From: Streptomyces meridianus | GTDB lineage: Bacteria > Actinomycetota > Actinomycetes > Streptomycetales > Streptomycetaceae | Assembly (NCBI RefSeq): GCF_023703325.1 | Contig: NZ_JAMQGM010000048.1 | Coordinates: 1-62,875, forward strand | Reading direction: 5' to 3' | DNA length: 62,875 nt | Shown: positions 40,599 through 48,921 of the stretch, piece after piece | Numbering within the stretch: position 1 is the stretch's first letter | Layout: the number at the start of each line of letters is the position of its first letter | Made by a program: the position numbers and the translations under genes | Notes under the pieces: model-generated | Told to the model about the DNA's origin: nothing | Databases searched by the model: none | What the model saw: the letters and a program-made list of their open reading frames with translations, nothing else

Positions 40599-41115
40599 CG
40601 GATCCTCAAGAGCTGGGGGGCGTTGGCGGACGTGCAGGTGGGGGCGCCGAGGCTCGGACGTCCCCGGGTGCGGTCCGCCGGCGCTTGACGGGCCCAACCG
40701 TGTTCCGGCGCACCGAAGTCGGGGCGGCCGAAACCCTGTTCGCCGTGCGAACGGGAACGCGCCGATCATCCTAGCCATGCCCTGACACATCAAGATCCCG
40801 GCGGTAACAGCGGTTCAGGCAGGGGCCGTTGGGGCGGGTCTGCCCGTTCTGGCAAAAAGTGCATCAACCATCCTTCGACCGGCGCGCGTCATCGGAGACC
40901 GCGGACGTCCACCGGCCCCGGAGAGCGGGCGGGCGCACAGCTCACTGCGACGCGAGCGCCGGCAGGCGCCGCGCACACCAGAACTTCACATTCTTCGCGA
41001 AAGCCCCTGAAATTCACAAGACACCTCCGCCCCTTGGCCAGGCCTCACGCGGGGCGTAACCTACGGTGTCGTAACCTACGGAGCCGTAGGTCCCATCGTC
41101 CCCTGGAGCCGCTCT
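40599..41115. other. Divergent intergenic region between cvnA and the desaturase gene
   Basis: 517 bp. It must hold the conservon promoter (minus strand), though no clear -35/-10 was found. The right end contains the CGTAACCTACGG repeats and dyad at 41055-41091. A 76-codon frame at 40829-41059 lacks coding character. Confidence 0.55.
41055..41091 (+). promoter_or_regulatory. Operator-like direct and inverted repeats before the desaturase
   Basis: CGTAACCTACGG occurs at 41055-41066 and 41070-41081 (15-bp period). The second copy forms a perfect dyad, ACCTACGG-AG-CCGTAGGT (41074-41091). TACGGT at 41062-41067 could be the -10. This looks like a repressor site (TetR-type geometry) overlapping the promoter. 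Confidence 0.6.
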
Positions 41116-42087
41116 GTGTCCATCACCCCTCCCCCCCGCGTCGCATCGGAGGCGTGGAGTGACGCCCGGCTGCTGTACGCGCTCGAAGAGGTGGTCGAGG
41201 CGGAGCTCAACCGCCATCTGAAGGTCGCCAAGGAATGGATGCCGCACGAGTACGTGCCGTGGAGCGACGGCCGCAATTTCGACGGCGTCATGGGCGGCGA
41301 GGCCTGGGCTCCGGAGCAGTCCAAGGTCAGCGACATCGGGCGGATAGCGCTGGTGGTGAACCTGCTGACCGAGGACAACCTGCCCAGCTACCACCACGAG
41401 ATCGCCTCGCTCTTCGGCCGCGACGGCGCCTGGGGCACCTGGGTGCACCGGTGGACCGCCGAGGAGGGCCGGCACGGCATCGTCATGCGCGACTACCTGC
41501 TGACCAGCCGGGCCGTCGACCCCGTCGAGCTGGAGCGCTTCCGCATGGCGCACATGTCGGAGGGCTTCGAGTCCGACAACCGGCACAGCATGCTGCACTC
41601 GGTGGCCTACGTCGCCTTCCAGGAGCTCGCCACCCGGATCTCGCACCGCAACACCGGCCACCACTCGGGCGACCCGGTGTGCGACCGGATGCTGGCCCGG
41701 ATCGCCACGGACGAGAACCTGCACATGGTCTTCTACCGGAACCTGCTGGGGAAGGCCTTCGAGCTGGCCCCGGACCAGACCATGTCGGCCGTCCGCGACG
41801 TGGTCGTCAACTTCCGGATGCCGGGCCACGGCATGCCCGGCTTCGAGCGCGCCGCCGCCCGGATGGCCATCGGCGGCATCTACAACATGCGCATCCACCA
41901 CGACGACGTGCTCCAGCCGGTGCTCCGCTTCCTCAAGGTGCTGGAGATCTCGGGCCTGGGCCCGGAGGGACTGAAGGCGCAGGAAGAGCTGGGACTGTTC
42001 ATGAACGGTCTGGACGACCAGGCCACGAAGTTCGATGAGCGCCAGGCGGCGATCCTCGCCCGCCGCGCCGCCCGCAAGGCCGGCTGA
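41116..42087 (+). CDS. Acyl-ACP (stearoyl-ACP type) desaturase
   Basis: 323 residues from GTG 41116. Soluble di-iron four-helix bundle: ALEEVVEAELNRHLKVAKEW, EDNLPSYHHEIASLF, WTAEEGRHGIVMRDYL (EExxH) and ATDENLHMVFYRNL (DENxH). These give the two E-x-x-H iron motifs of DesA-type desaturases, which insert a cis double bond into acyl-ACP using ferredoxin. It likely controls membrane unsaturation. Promoter carries a strong dyad; a 15-bp hairpin terminates the gene. Confidence 0.93.
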   Translation: MSITPPPRVASEAWSDARLLYALEEVVEAELNRHLKVAKEWMPHEYVPWSDGRNFDGVMGGEAWAPEQSKVSDIGRIALVVNLLTEDNLPSYHHEIASLFGRDGAWGTWVHRWTAEEGRHGIVMRDYLLTSRAVDPVELERFRMAHMSEGFESDNRHSMLHSVAYVAFQELATRISHRNTGHHSGDPVCDRMLARIATDENLHMVFYRNLLGKAFELAPDQTMSAVRDVVVNFRMPGHGMPGFERAAARMAIGGIYNMRIHHDDVLQPVLRFLKVLEISGLGPEGLKAQEELGLFMNGLDDQATKFDERQAAILARRAARKAG

Positions 42088-42127
42088 GCGCGCCCGCGCG
42101 CGTCCTGAGCGCGCAGCCCGTCCTCCC

Positions 42128-42166
42128 CGTGTGCTCCTCGCCACCCCCGTCGGCGAGGAGCACACG
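42128..42166. terminator. Terminator of the desaturase gene
   Basis: Perfect 15-bp arms CGTGTGCTCCTCGCC (42128-42142) and GGCGAGGAGCACACG (42152-42166), 9-nt loop. Confidence 0.85.
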
Positions 42167-42290
42167 GTCGACGGGGGCTGCTTCCCCCTCCTCAGCAGCC
42201 CCTGCCAACGGCCACCACAGTAGGGGGCGCCACTGACAACGGACTCTGCGCCGGTCGGGGCTGGGGGCGCGCCACGTACCCGTCACATGC

Positions 42291-42320
42291 GAAAGGCCCC
42301 CTCCGAAGAGGGGGCCTTTC
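42291..42320 (-). terminator. Terminator of tRNA-fMet
   Basis: Perfect 13-bp arms GAAAGGCCCCCTC and GAGGGGGCCTTTC with CGAA tetraloop, 11 bp past the 3' end of the minus-strand tRNA gene. Confidence 0.85.
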
Positions 42321-42331
42321 GTTTCCACTAG

Positions 42332-42405
42332 TAGCGGGGACAGGATTTGAACCTGCGACCTCTGGGTTATGAGCCCAGCGAGCTACCGAGCTGCTCCACC
42401 CCGCG
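42332..42405 (-). tRNA. Initiator tRNA-fMet (CAT)
   Basis: 74-nt cloverleaf. Anticodon arm GGGCTCATAACCC with anticodon CAT and the three G-C pairs diagnostic of initiators. First base C faces T at position 72 (unpaired 1:72), another initiator mark. D-arm AGCTCGGTAGCT, T-arm GCAGGTTCAAATCCTGT, discriminator A. CCA is not encoded. Confidence 0.95.
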
Positions 42406-42420
42406 TCGACGAACCCGACT

Positions 42421-42816
42421 CTACGTGCTCGCAGCGGATCGTCCAAATCCATTGCCGCAGTCCGGCGATCCCCGCCCCGCCCGTCCGGCAGAGCCCGGCC
42501 CGGGGGGTTCCGCGATCCGGGAGCCTCCGCGGTCCGGCGCGGCCGGGTCCGGCCTACGCCTCCATCCGCCCCGCAGGTCCCGCCGCTCGTTCTCGGAGAG
42601 GCCGCCCCAGACACCGAAGCGCTCGTCATGGACGAGGGCGTACCGCAGACACGCCTCGCGCTCGTGACAGGCGGAGCAGACGCGCTTGGCCTCCCGCGTC
42701 GAGCCGCCCGGCTCGGGGAAGAACACCTCGGGGCCGACCTGTGCGCACAGCGCCCGCTCCCGCCACCCGGCCTCGAGGTCTGCCTCCTCGGCATCGGGGA
42801 TCCGCTGGATCATCAT
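42421..42816 (-). CDS. WhiB-family Fe-S transcriptional regulator
   Basis: 131 residues from ATG 42816 (second ATG at 42813). Four-Cys cluster: RALCAQ, then RVCSACHEREAC (CxxCx5C), followed by RFGVWGGLSENERRDLR, the G-V/I-W-G-G turn of Wbl proteins. C-terminus is Arg/Pro/Gly-rich, GGWRRRPDPAAPD, without a clear RGRP AT-hook, so it is not obviously WblC. These 4Fe-4S proteins bind sigma-70 region 4 to change promoter choice. It lies 15 bp upstream of tRNA-fMet on the same strand and is divergent from the WXG100-like gene. The Wbl subgroup was not determined. Confidence 0.9.
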   Translation of the reverse strand: MMIQRIPDAEEADLEAGWRERALCAQVGPEVFFPEPGGSTREAKRVCSACHEREACLRYALVHDERFGVWGGLSENERRDLRGGWRRRPDPAAPDRGGSRIAEPPGPGSAGRAGRGSPDCGNGFGRSAAST

Positions 42817-43101
42817 GAGAGGACCGTGCCGGGCGCCGATAAACGTCCGCTCAACGAACGCTGCGCGGGGCGCAGATGGCCTCATCCGGGCCTTCGCCGT
42901 CTCTTCACCCTCCCGGGGCGACGCCGGAGTCCGGGATGTGGTCGAATCGTAGGCAACAGACAACCGACCCTCGGAGCGACGCGATCGTCACAGCCCCGGC
43001 GTAGGCACGGAGTCCGCCCGCTAGGGCGTGACCGGGGCTCAGGCGTTGCGGCGCTCCAGCGGTGCCGGAAGACTCTGCTCAACACTCACGGGGAGGCCGC
43101 T

Positions 43102-43437
43102 ATGGCGCAGGATCAGTACAGGGTCGACCTCAGCGCACTCGACAACGTCATCAAGAAGCTGAACGGGGTGCTCCGCGACCTGGGCAACGCCAACAGCGAC
43201 ACCAAGTACAAGACGTACCTGTCGCCCAGCGCTCTGGGGGCTGACGCCGGTGGAGCCAAGTTCATCGAGGCGCGCGAACTCGCCGACGCCCACACGGACA
43301 TGAAGACGCACATCGAGCAGGTGGTCGAACACCTCAACGATGTGATGGACAAGTTCGGCACCAAGACGAAGAAGGCGCACGGCGCCTACCAGAACCAGGA
43401 GGCCGACGTCACGGCGGACATGTCGGGCGGGGCGTGA
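43102..43437 (+). CDS. WXG100/ESX-like small secreted protein
   Basis: 111 residues from ATG 43102, with GGGAGG 5 nt upstream. Two-helix hairpin pattern: helix 1 (LSALDNVIKKLNGVLRDLG), a loop with SPSALGADAGGAKF, helix 2 (AHTDMKTHIEQVVEHLNDVMDKFG). No WxG triplet: the turn region is replaced, so it is ESX-like rather than classical EsxA. Probably a type VII substrate or chaperone partner of the next gene. First of a three-gene run ending with a mycosin. Confidence 0.65.
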   Translation: MAQDQYRVDLSALDNVIKKLNGVLRDLGNANSDTKYKTYLSPSALGADAGGAKFIEARELADAHTDMKTHIEQVVEHLNDVMDKFGTKTKKAHGAYQNQEADVTADMSGGA

Positions 43438-43497
43438 CGGCGCATCGGGCGCGCGGCAGACTGGTAGCGGCAGGACGGGACGAGGGGGACTGAGGGC

Positions 43498-44892
43498 GTG
43501 AGCACCGAGTACGAGTACATTCCGGCAAACATGTGCTACAACGCGGAGCACAAGACAAACTTCGCGGAACTGGACATGGACACCATGAAGGCCATGGTGT
43601 CCGCGGCGAAGCCCTCCGACGTCCACGACGTCGCCCACGGGTGGGCGGACCTCTACCACCAACTCGTCGGCGGCACCGCGGCGGAGGGAAACGGCGGCAG
43701 CGGAGGCATCAAGAAGATCTTCACAGCCGCCGTTGAAGAGGTTCTCCAGGACTGGGAGGGCAAGGCCGCCGACCAGTTCCGCGCCGAGGCCCAGAAGATC
43801 GCGAAAAAGATCTCCGACGGTGCCGAATACGCGCGGTACACCTCCATCGCCATGAAGAACGCAGCGACGATCCTCGGAAAGATCAAGCCCGAGGTCGAAG
43901 CCATGGAGAAGCCCAGCGCGCTCTCCAGTGCCTGGGACAGCGCAACCGACCTGGACCGTGACGACTCGGGTCTGCGCCGTGACCTGGCCGACGGAAACAA
44001 GACGACGCAGGAAGCCCTCGACGCCAACCGCGACGACCTCTCCAAGGGCAAGGAAGCCCAGCTGGACATGGCAGTCAAGATGGAGCAGTTGGGCGCCGCG
44101 TACGCCTCGCAGTCGAAGTCGATGGGGACGTGGAACAAGCACCTCGATGAGAGGAGTGACGCATATCCGGGCGAACCCGGCGGATCCGCTCCGGTTCCCT
44201 TGCTGATGCCCCCTGGTTCATCCGGCACCAGCCCTGCCGCACGTGCTCCGGGAGCCTCCGGGGTCAAGGGCGGCTTCAGTCCGTCAGGCATGAGCAACCC
44301 CCGGACTGCGGGCATCAACGGCGGGATCGGCACCGCCCCGAAGCCCGGTGCGGGTGTCGGTACCGGCCTCAACGGCATTTCCGGTGGCACCGGAACGAGC
44401 ACAGGCATCGGAGCCGGCGGAAGCTTTGGGAAGGGTGTCCTCGGCGGCGGTTCCAAGGTCTCCGGATCCGGCGGCATCGGTGCCGCATCCCCGGGACTTC
44501 CCGGTGCAGCGGGCGGAATCGCCGGCGGTCTCGCCCGAGGCGGAGCCGGCGCAGGCTCCCGGACGGGGCGTCCTGGTATGCCCGGCACGGGCGGTGGTCC
44601 GGGTGGTGGCGCCAACGGGGCCAAGGGCGCGAAAGGGCGCGGCAGCGGCCTCGCTCGCCAGAAGGGCGGTGTGTTCGGAGCCGCTAAGGGCAAAGCCGGT
44701 GCAGGTCCTCAAGGGGGGTCCGGCCTGCACCGCAGCCGGGGTGGCGCCAAGGCAGGTATGGCCGGTGCCCCCGGCTCGCGTGGTGCGAACTCCAATGAGG
44801 AGAAGGAGCGCGGACAGCGTCCCGACTACTTGGTCGAGGACGAGGAGACCTGGACTCCGGAGCGTAATGTGGCCCCTCGGGTCATCGAGTAG
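43498..44892 (+). CDS. WXG-domain protein with long Gly-rich tail (putative type VII secretion substrate)
   Basis: 464 residues from GTG 43498. The N-terminal 220 residues are helical and contain LQDWEGKAADQFRAEA, a WxG motif between two helices as in WXG100/PPE-like substrates. Residues 230-430 are almost entirely Gly/Ala/Ser/Pro (many GGSG, GGAGAG and PGMPG units), followed by a charged end (EEKERGQRPDYLVEDEETW). Resembles secreted PPE or WXG substrates with repetitive tails. It starts 60 bp after the ESX-like gene and is followed by a hairpin and the mycosin gene. Confidence 0.75.
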   Translation: MSTEYEYIPANMCYNAEHKTNFAELDMDTMKAMVSAAKPSDVHDVAHGWADLYHQLVGGTAAEGNGGSGGIKKIFTAAVEEVLQDWEGKAADQFRAEAQKIAKKISDGAEYARYTSIAMKNAATILGKIKPEVEAMEKPSALSSAWDSATDLDRDDSGLRRDLADGNKTTQEALDANRDDLSKGKEAQLDMAVKMEQLGAAYASQSKSMGTWNKHLDERSDAYPGEPGGSAPVPLLMPPGSSGTSPAARAPGASGVKGGFSPSGMSNPRTAGINGGIGTAPKPGAGVGTGLNGISGGTGTSTGIGAGGSFGKGVLGGGSKVSGSGGIGAASPGLPGAAGGIAGGLARGGAGAGSRTGRPGMPGTGGGPGGGANGAKGAKGRGSGLARQKGGVFGAAKGKAGAGPQGGSGLHRSRGGAKAGMAGAPGSRGANSNEEKERGQRPDYLVEDEETWTPERNVAPRVIE

Positions 44893-44929
44893 ACGGGCCG
44901 GGCCCATGTGATCGGCGGAACGAGTTGGG

Positions 44930-44952
44930 GCCCGCAACCCGAGGTTGCGGGC
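44930..44952 (+). terminator. Hairpin between the Gly-rich gene and mycosin gene
   Basis: Perfect 10-bp arms GCCCGCAACC and GGTTGCGGGC with a CGA loop, followed by TTCGTT. It could reduce read-through into the mycosin gene 27 bp later. Confidence 0.65.
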
Positions 44953-44979
44953 TTCGTTCTGCGAGGAGAGGAACACGGC

Positions 44980-46275
44980 ATGAGCTTCACGCGGACGCTG
45001 CGTGCGGTCGGCGGCGCGGCGATGGCGGGAGCATTGCTCCTCGGTCTCGCCCCGGCGGCTTCGGCCGATCAGGTCAGAGACGGCCAGTGGCCACTCAGGG
45101 CGTTCAAAGCCGAGGAGATCTGGCAGGTGTCCACCGGAAAAGGTGTCACCGTGGCTGTCATTGACGACGGCGTCGACCCCAATCATCCGGACCTGAAGGG
45201 CAACATCCTCAAGGGTAAGGACTTCATCAACGGTGGCGCGCCCGATCCCGAAGACGGAGACGGACACGGGACTGAGATGGCGGGGATCATCGCTGGCCAC
45301 GGACATGGTCCAGGGAACTCCGAAGGCGTAAAGGGATTGGCCCCAAACGCCAATATTCTGCCGATCCGCGACAACGGCTCGACACAGGAAGGCTTTCTAC
45401 CAGCGATTCGCTACGCGGTGGACAGCGGCGCCTCAGTGATCAACATCTCGATGCAAAGAACCCCATCTCCTGAGGACCTCGAAGCGATCGAATACGCCTG
45501 GAAGCACGATGTTCTTGTTGTCACAGCAACAGGCAATGACGGTGCTGGACCAGCGGACGGGAAGATCTACCCCGCCAATTACCCCGGAGTTCTCGCCGTT
45601 GGTGGCGTAAACAGAAACGGCAGCATCTGGGAAGGATCAAACTACGGACCGGCGACACTACTGACCGCGCCTGCTACTGGGATCGTCTCAACTGGCCTTT
45701 CCTCAAGCACGTCTCCCTACCGCAAGGCGGATGGGACCTCGGCCGCCACCGCTTACGTCTCCGCTAACGCGGCCCTGCTTCGCGCAAAATATCCTGACCT
45801 CTCTGCCGGTCAGATCGCCAACCGCATGACGAAGACGGCCGGACTTCCCGCGTCGGCGAAGGGGCTCAAGCTCCCGGATGAGAAGTACGGCTACGGCTTC
45901 GTCCAGCCACTGGCCGCGCTGACGAAAGATATCCCTCCCGGCCCCAAGAAGGGCCCGCTGAGGACACCAACCCTTATCGCGAACGACAAGGCGGGCTCTG
46001 GTCCGGAGAGTTCCGCCGGCTCCGAGAGCGGCATGAGCATGGGCCGCGTCCTTCTCATCGGTCTCGGCGTCGTCGTGCTCCTCGTGATCGTCGCTGTGGT
46101 GATCATGCTGGTGAAGCGGAAGAACAACAGTGGCGGACCGCCGCCCGGCGGCTGGGGAGGTTCCGGGGGCGCTCCGGGGTACCCGCCGCAGCAGCCCGGC
46201 CCCCACCAGCAGACCGGTGCGCCCGGCCCCTACCCGCCCGGGCCGCCGAACCCGCCCCAAGGCCCTCAGCAGTAG
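44980..46275 (+). CDS. Mycosin-like subtilisin (type VII secretion-associated serine protease)
   Basis: 431 residues from ATG 44980, with GAGAGG 8 nt upstream. Signal peptide with cleavage near ASA-DQ (29). S8 catalytic triad: Asp in VAVIDDGVD (near 62), His96 in DGDGHGTEM, Ser254 in ADGTSAATA; oxyanion Asn186 in TGNDG. C-terminal TM helix VLLIGLGVVVLLVIVAVVIM and a Gly/Pro-rich cytoplasmic tail, the mycosin architecture. MycP proteases work with ESX secretion machines on the outer face of the membrane. No eccB/C/D/E genes adjoin. Third positions between about 45300 and 45660 are richer in A/T than in neighbouring genes. Confidence 0.92.
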   Translation: MSFTRTLRAVGGAAMAGALLLGLAPAASADQVRDGQWPLRAFKAEEIWQVSTGKGVTVAVIDDGVDPNHPDLKGNILKGKDFINGGAPDPEDGDGHGTEMAGIIAGHGHGPGNSEGVKGLAPNANILPIRDNGSTQEGFLPAIRYAVDSGASVINISMQRTPSPEDLEAIEYAWKHDVLVVTATGNDGAGPADGKIYPANYPGVLAVGGVNRNGSIWEGSNYGPATLLTAPATGIVSTGLSSSTSPYRKADGTSAATAYVSANAALLRAKYPDLSAGQIANRMTKTAGLPASAKGLKLPDEKYGYGFVQPLAALTKDIPPGPKKGPLRTPTLIANDKAGSGPESSAGSESGMSMGRVLLIGLGVVVLLVIVAVVIMLVKRKNNSGGPPPGGWGGSGGAPGYPPQQPGPHQQTGAPGPYPPGPPNPPQGPQQ

Positions 46276-46290
46276 CGGGACCCCACACGC

Positions 46291-46338
46291 ACGGCGGACC
46301 CCCGTCGCCCCTTCGGAGCGGTGACGGGGGTCCGCCGT
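46291..46338 (+). terminator. Strong terminator after the mycosin gene
   Basis: Perfect 16-bp arms ACGGCGGACCCCCGTC (46291-46306) and GACGGGGGTCCGCCGT (46323-46338), loop of 16 nt containing a small TTCG hairpin, followed by TTTCTGTC. Confidence 0.85.
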
Positions 46339-46476
46339 TTCTGTCGAGCCCTGCCCGGATCCTCCCCGCCCGGAAGGCTCCCCGAGCGATCCCACGCTCG
46401 GCCGGGGAGGTCATCCCTTTGCGCCCCACAGCGGAATTCCCCGTCGCCCAACGCTCTGCATGTCAGGATGACCCGC

Positions 46477-47187
46477 ATGAGCCACGCCATACTCGTGCGG
46501 CGTCTCGATCTCGGTTACTTCATCCGCCCGGCCGAGGAAACGGACACCGACCAGCCTCGGGTGGAACCGGTGCTCGCCTACCTCGTTCGGCGTGAGGACG
46601 ATCTGATCCTCTTCGACACCGGCATCGGCACCGCCGATCCCGGAACGGAGGCCCACTACCGGCCGCGGCGGCGGTCCCTCGAAAGTGCCCTCGCAGCGTC
46701 CGGGGTCGATCTCACCGACATCTCCCTCGTCGTGAACTGCCATCTCCACTTCGACCACTGCGGAGGCAACCCCCTCCTTGCCGGGAAGCCGATCGTGGTC
46801 CAGGCAACGGAGTTGGTGGCCGCGCGACGCGGCGGCTACACGTTCGACGAACTCGTGGACTTCCCCGGCGCGTTCTACGAGGAGGTCACCGGCGAGGCCG
46901 AGATCCTGCCCGGGATGCACATCATCCCGACACCCGGCCACACCGACGGACACCAGTCCCTGGTGGTGCGGCGGAGCGACGGCACCGTGGTGCTCGCCGG
47001 GCAGGCCCATGACTTCGCCTCCCACTACGCGTCGGATCATCTGGCCCGTCACGCCGCGCTGCAGGGCGCCGAGCAGCCGCTCCCCGGTTACCGCCCATGG
47101 ATGGAACGGCTGAGTGAGTTCGATCCACGGCGCGTCCTCTTCGCCCACGACTGCTCGGTCTGGGAACCCCCGACCGAGAACGAATGA
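46477..47187 (+). CDS. MBL-fold metallohydrolase (N-acyl-homoserine lactonase-like)
   Basis: 236 residues from ATG 46477 (AGGA 8 nt upstream); ATG 46468 is also possible. Metal site NCHLHFDHCGG (HxHxDH), PTPGHTDGHQSLV, the bridging Asp near AGQAHDF and the last His in LFAHDCSV. Layout resembles AHL lactonases and other lactone or ester hydrolases of the glyoxalase-II fold. Substrate is not fixed by sequence; gamma-butyrolactone signals would be an interesting candidate in Streptomyces. Convergent with the epimerase gene, 21 bp apart. Confidence 0.85.
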   Translation: MSHAILVRRLDLGYFIRPAEETDTDQPRVEPVLAYLVRREDDLILFDTGIGTADPGTEAHYRPRRRSLESALAASGVDLTDISLVVNCHLHFDHCGGNPLLAGKPIVVQATELVAARRGGYTFDELVDFPGAFYEEVTGEAEILPGMHIIPTPGHTDGHQSLVVRRSDGTVVLAGQAHDFASHYASDHLARHAALQGAEQPLPGYRPWMERLSEFDPRRVLFAHDCSVWEPPTENE

Positions 47188-47208
47188 GACCGCCCGGCAG
47201 ACGAGCCG

Positions 47209-48195
47209 TCAGCCCAAGGTGTCGAGCAGCTCACGCTCACGCCGAGCGCTGAGGCCGGCGCGTCGCTCCCGCTGCAGACCCTGGCCGCGTTCCCAGAGCA
47301 GGGTGTCGGCCAGCAATTCGGCCCTGGGCCGATGACAGAGCCCCGCGGCGAGCGCCGCGGCCCCGCTCCGGGAGGAAAACGCCTCCCAGCCGGGCTCGAC
47401 CAGCCACATCGGCAACGACTCGTCCCCCATGAACTCGGCGACACCGTTCTCGAGCAGCCAGGCCGAATCGACGGTGACCACCGGCCCGGTGTGACCGCCG
47501 ATGATTCGGGACATCTCGATCCACTCCCCCAGCGGCACGACCGGGCCGACTGCGTCGTAGGCGCCGGTGGTCCCCGCCTCCGCAGCGTCGAGCAGCCAGG
47601 CGGCGAGGTCCCTCACGTCGACGGTCTGTGTCGGCAGGGCGGATGCGTCGGGAACGAGCATCGGGCCCTCCGGATCGCGGGCGGCGCGGGCCACCCAGTA
47701 GCCGGACCGCCCACTGTGATCGCCCGGGCCACCGATGAGGCCGGCCCGGGCGATGAGGAGGCGATCCCCCACCGCCGCCGTCGACGCCTGCTCGCAGGCG
47801 ACCTTGGCCTCGCCGTACAAAGCCTCTTCCGCTTCCTCCAGTTCGGTGGCGGTGAGGAGCGCGGCGGACTCGTCCGCGTCCGGCGTGGCATGGGTGGCGT
47901 AGGCGCTGACGGAGGAGACGTAGGTCCAGTGCCGGGCTCCGGCACCCAGCTTGTCGAGCGCCTCACGAACGAAACCCGGCTGCCAGGACACCTCGAACAC
48001 CGCGTCCCATCGGCTGTCGAGCAGCGCCGCGTACGCGTCGGAGTCCCGTCGGTCGGCGGCGACCAGCCTTGCTCCGTCCGCGACGTCTCCGCTCTCGCCG
48101 CGGGCCAGGCAGGTCACCTGATGTCCGCGCTCGATCGCCTGCCGCGACAACTCGCGGCCCAGCCAAGCCGTTCCGCCCAGAACCAGGATGTCCAT
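47209..48195 (-). CDS. NAD-dependent epimerase/reductase (extended SDR)
   Basis: 328 residues from ATG 48195 (a TTG 12 nt upstream is in frame). Rossmann motif ILVLGGTAWLGRELSRQA, TYVSSVSAYATH with catalytic Ser, and YGEAKVACE (YxxxK). The VLGGTxxLG start and the short length resemble reductases annotated as 'SDR acting on isoflavone-like or sugar substrates' and mycobacterial oxidoreductases. Substrate unknown. Stands alone. Confidence 0.85.
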   Translation of the reverse strand: MDILVLGGTAWLGRELSRQAIERGHQVTCLARGESGDVADGARLVAADRRDSDAYAALLDSRWDAVFEVSWQPGFVREALDKLGAGARHWTYVSSVSAYATHATPDADESAALLTATELEEAEEALYGEAKVACEQASTAAVGDRLLIARAGLIGGPGDHSGRSGYWVARAARDPEGPMLVPDASALPTQTVDVRDLAAWLLDAAEAGTTGAYDAVGPVVPLGEWIEMSRIIGGHTGPVVTVDSAWLLENGVAEFMGDESLPMWLVEPGWEAFSSRSGAAALAAGLCHRPRAELLADTLLWERGQGLQRERRAGLSARRERELLDTLG

Positions 48196-48336
48196 CCCGA
48201 CATCCAAGCACCACGGGCCCGGCGGCCCCGGAGAGTTCGCTGTCGGCAGAGTTGGGCGATCGGCCAGGCTGCGTCAACTGCCCTGTGTAGTCGAAGGGTT
48301 TCGGGGCAGGCCACCTTGCGAGAGAGAGGAGTCACC

Positions 48337-48537
48337 ATGCCCGTCACGTTTCGCAAGAGCTTCCAGATACTTCCCAACGTGCGCCTCAACATCAACCGCA
48401 AGTCCATGTCGGTCACGATCGGCAAGAAGGACGGCGCGAAGCGCACCTACTCGACGACCGGCCGCACCACCACGTCGATGGATCTCCCGGGCCCCTTCGG
48501 CTACCGCAAGACCGAAAAGCGTGGCAAGAAGGACTGA
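48337..48537 (+). CDS. DUF4236 small protein
   Basis: 66 residues from ATG 48337, with a long AGAGAGGAG Shine-Dalgarno. The pattern FRKSFQILPNVRLNINRKSM..TIGKK...TYSTTGRTTTSMDLPGP is that of DUF4236 (beta-rich, strongly basic). Function unknown; often found near phage or stress genes but also as a stand-alone core gene in Streptomyces. A 10-bp hairpin follows. Confidence 0.82.
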   Translation: MPVTFRKSFQILPNVRLNINRKSMSVTIGKKDGAKRTYSTTGRTTTSMDLPGPFGYRKTEKRGKKD

Positions 48538-48583
48538 CGCGCACCGCCTCCGGGACGGCGCAGCCTCCCGGTGGTCAGGCAGT

Positions 48584-48614
48584 CGACCCCACCCGTCGCA
48601 ACGTGGTGGGGTCG
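48584..48614 (+). terminator. Terminator of the DUF4236 gene
   Basis: Perfect arms CGACCCCACC (48584-48593) and GGTGGGGTCG (48605-48614), 11-nt loop. Confidence 0.75.
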
Positions 48615-48704
48615 CTTCGTCAGGATGATCAGCCTGTCGGCATCCGGCGCCCGAAGCAGGGTGCCCGGCTTTCCCGCTGCTCGGCCACATGGCCCGAGCT
48701 GTCG

Positions 48705-48740
48705 CCCTCGTCGTGGCCCCCCACCCTCGTCGTGGCCCCC
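48705..48740. repeat. Two-copy 17-bp tandem repeat
   Basis: CCCTCGTCGTGGCCCCC at 48705-48721 and again at 48724-48740, 19-bp period. Non-coding. Confidence 0.7.
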
Positions 48741-48921
48741 TGCGCCGCCGTCTCCGGGTCGGCGTCGGCGCCCACCCAGCTATCTGACGGGCCATCACCC
48801 TGAGTTCTCGGCGGCCACAGCACTGTCTTTCCGTCACTGCCGCGGCCTTGCCCGCCGCTTGGCCCGTCCATGACGATGTCGGATGGCCATCCCCCACCCA
48901 GCGTCGTGGAAGGGACCTCAG

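Larger units (their letters stand above)
48538..48921. other. Intergenic region with terminator and short tandem repeat
   Basis: 384 bp between the DUF4236 and M28 peptidase genes. Contains the hairpin at 48584-48614 and two copies of CCCTCGTCGTGGCCCCC at 48705-48721 and 48724-48740. No convincing gene. A promoter for the peptidase gene should lie in the last 100 bp but was not clear. Confidence 0.6.

Noticed and set aside
40829..41059. 76-codon frame between cvnA and the desaturase gene
   Set aside because: No ribosome binding site, no hydrophobic or conserved segment; it overlaps the operator region.
48705..48740. CRISPR-like repeat
   Set aside because: Only two 17-bp copies with a 2-bp gap; no spacer array or cas genes.
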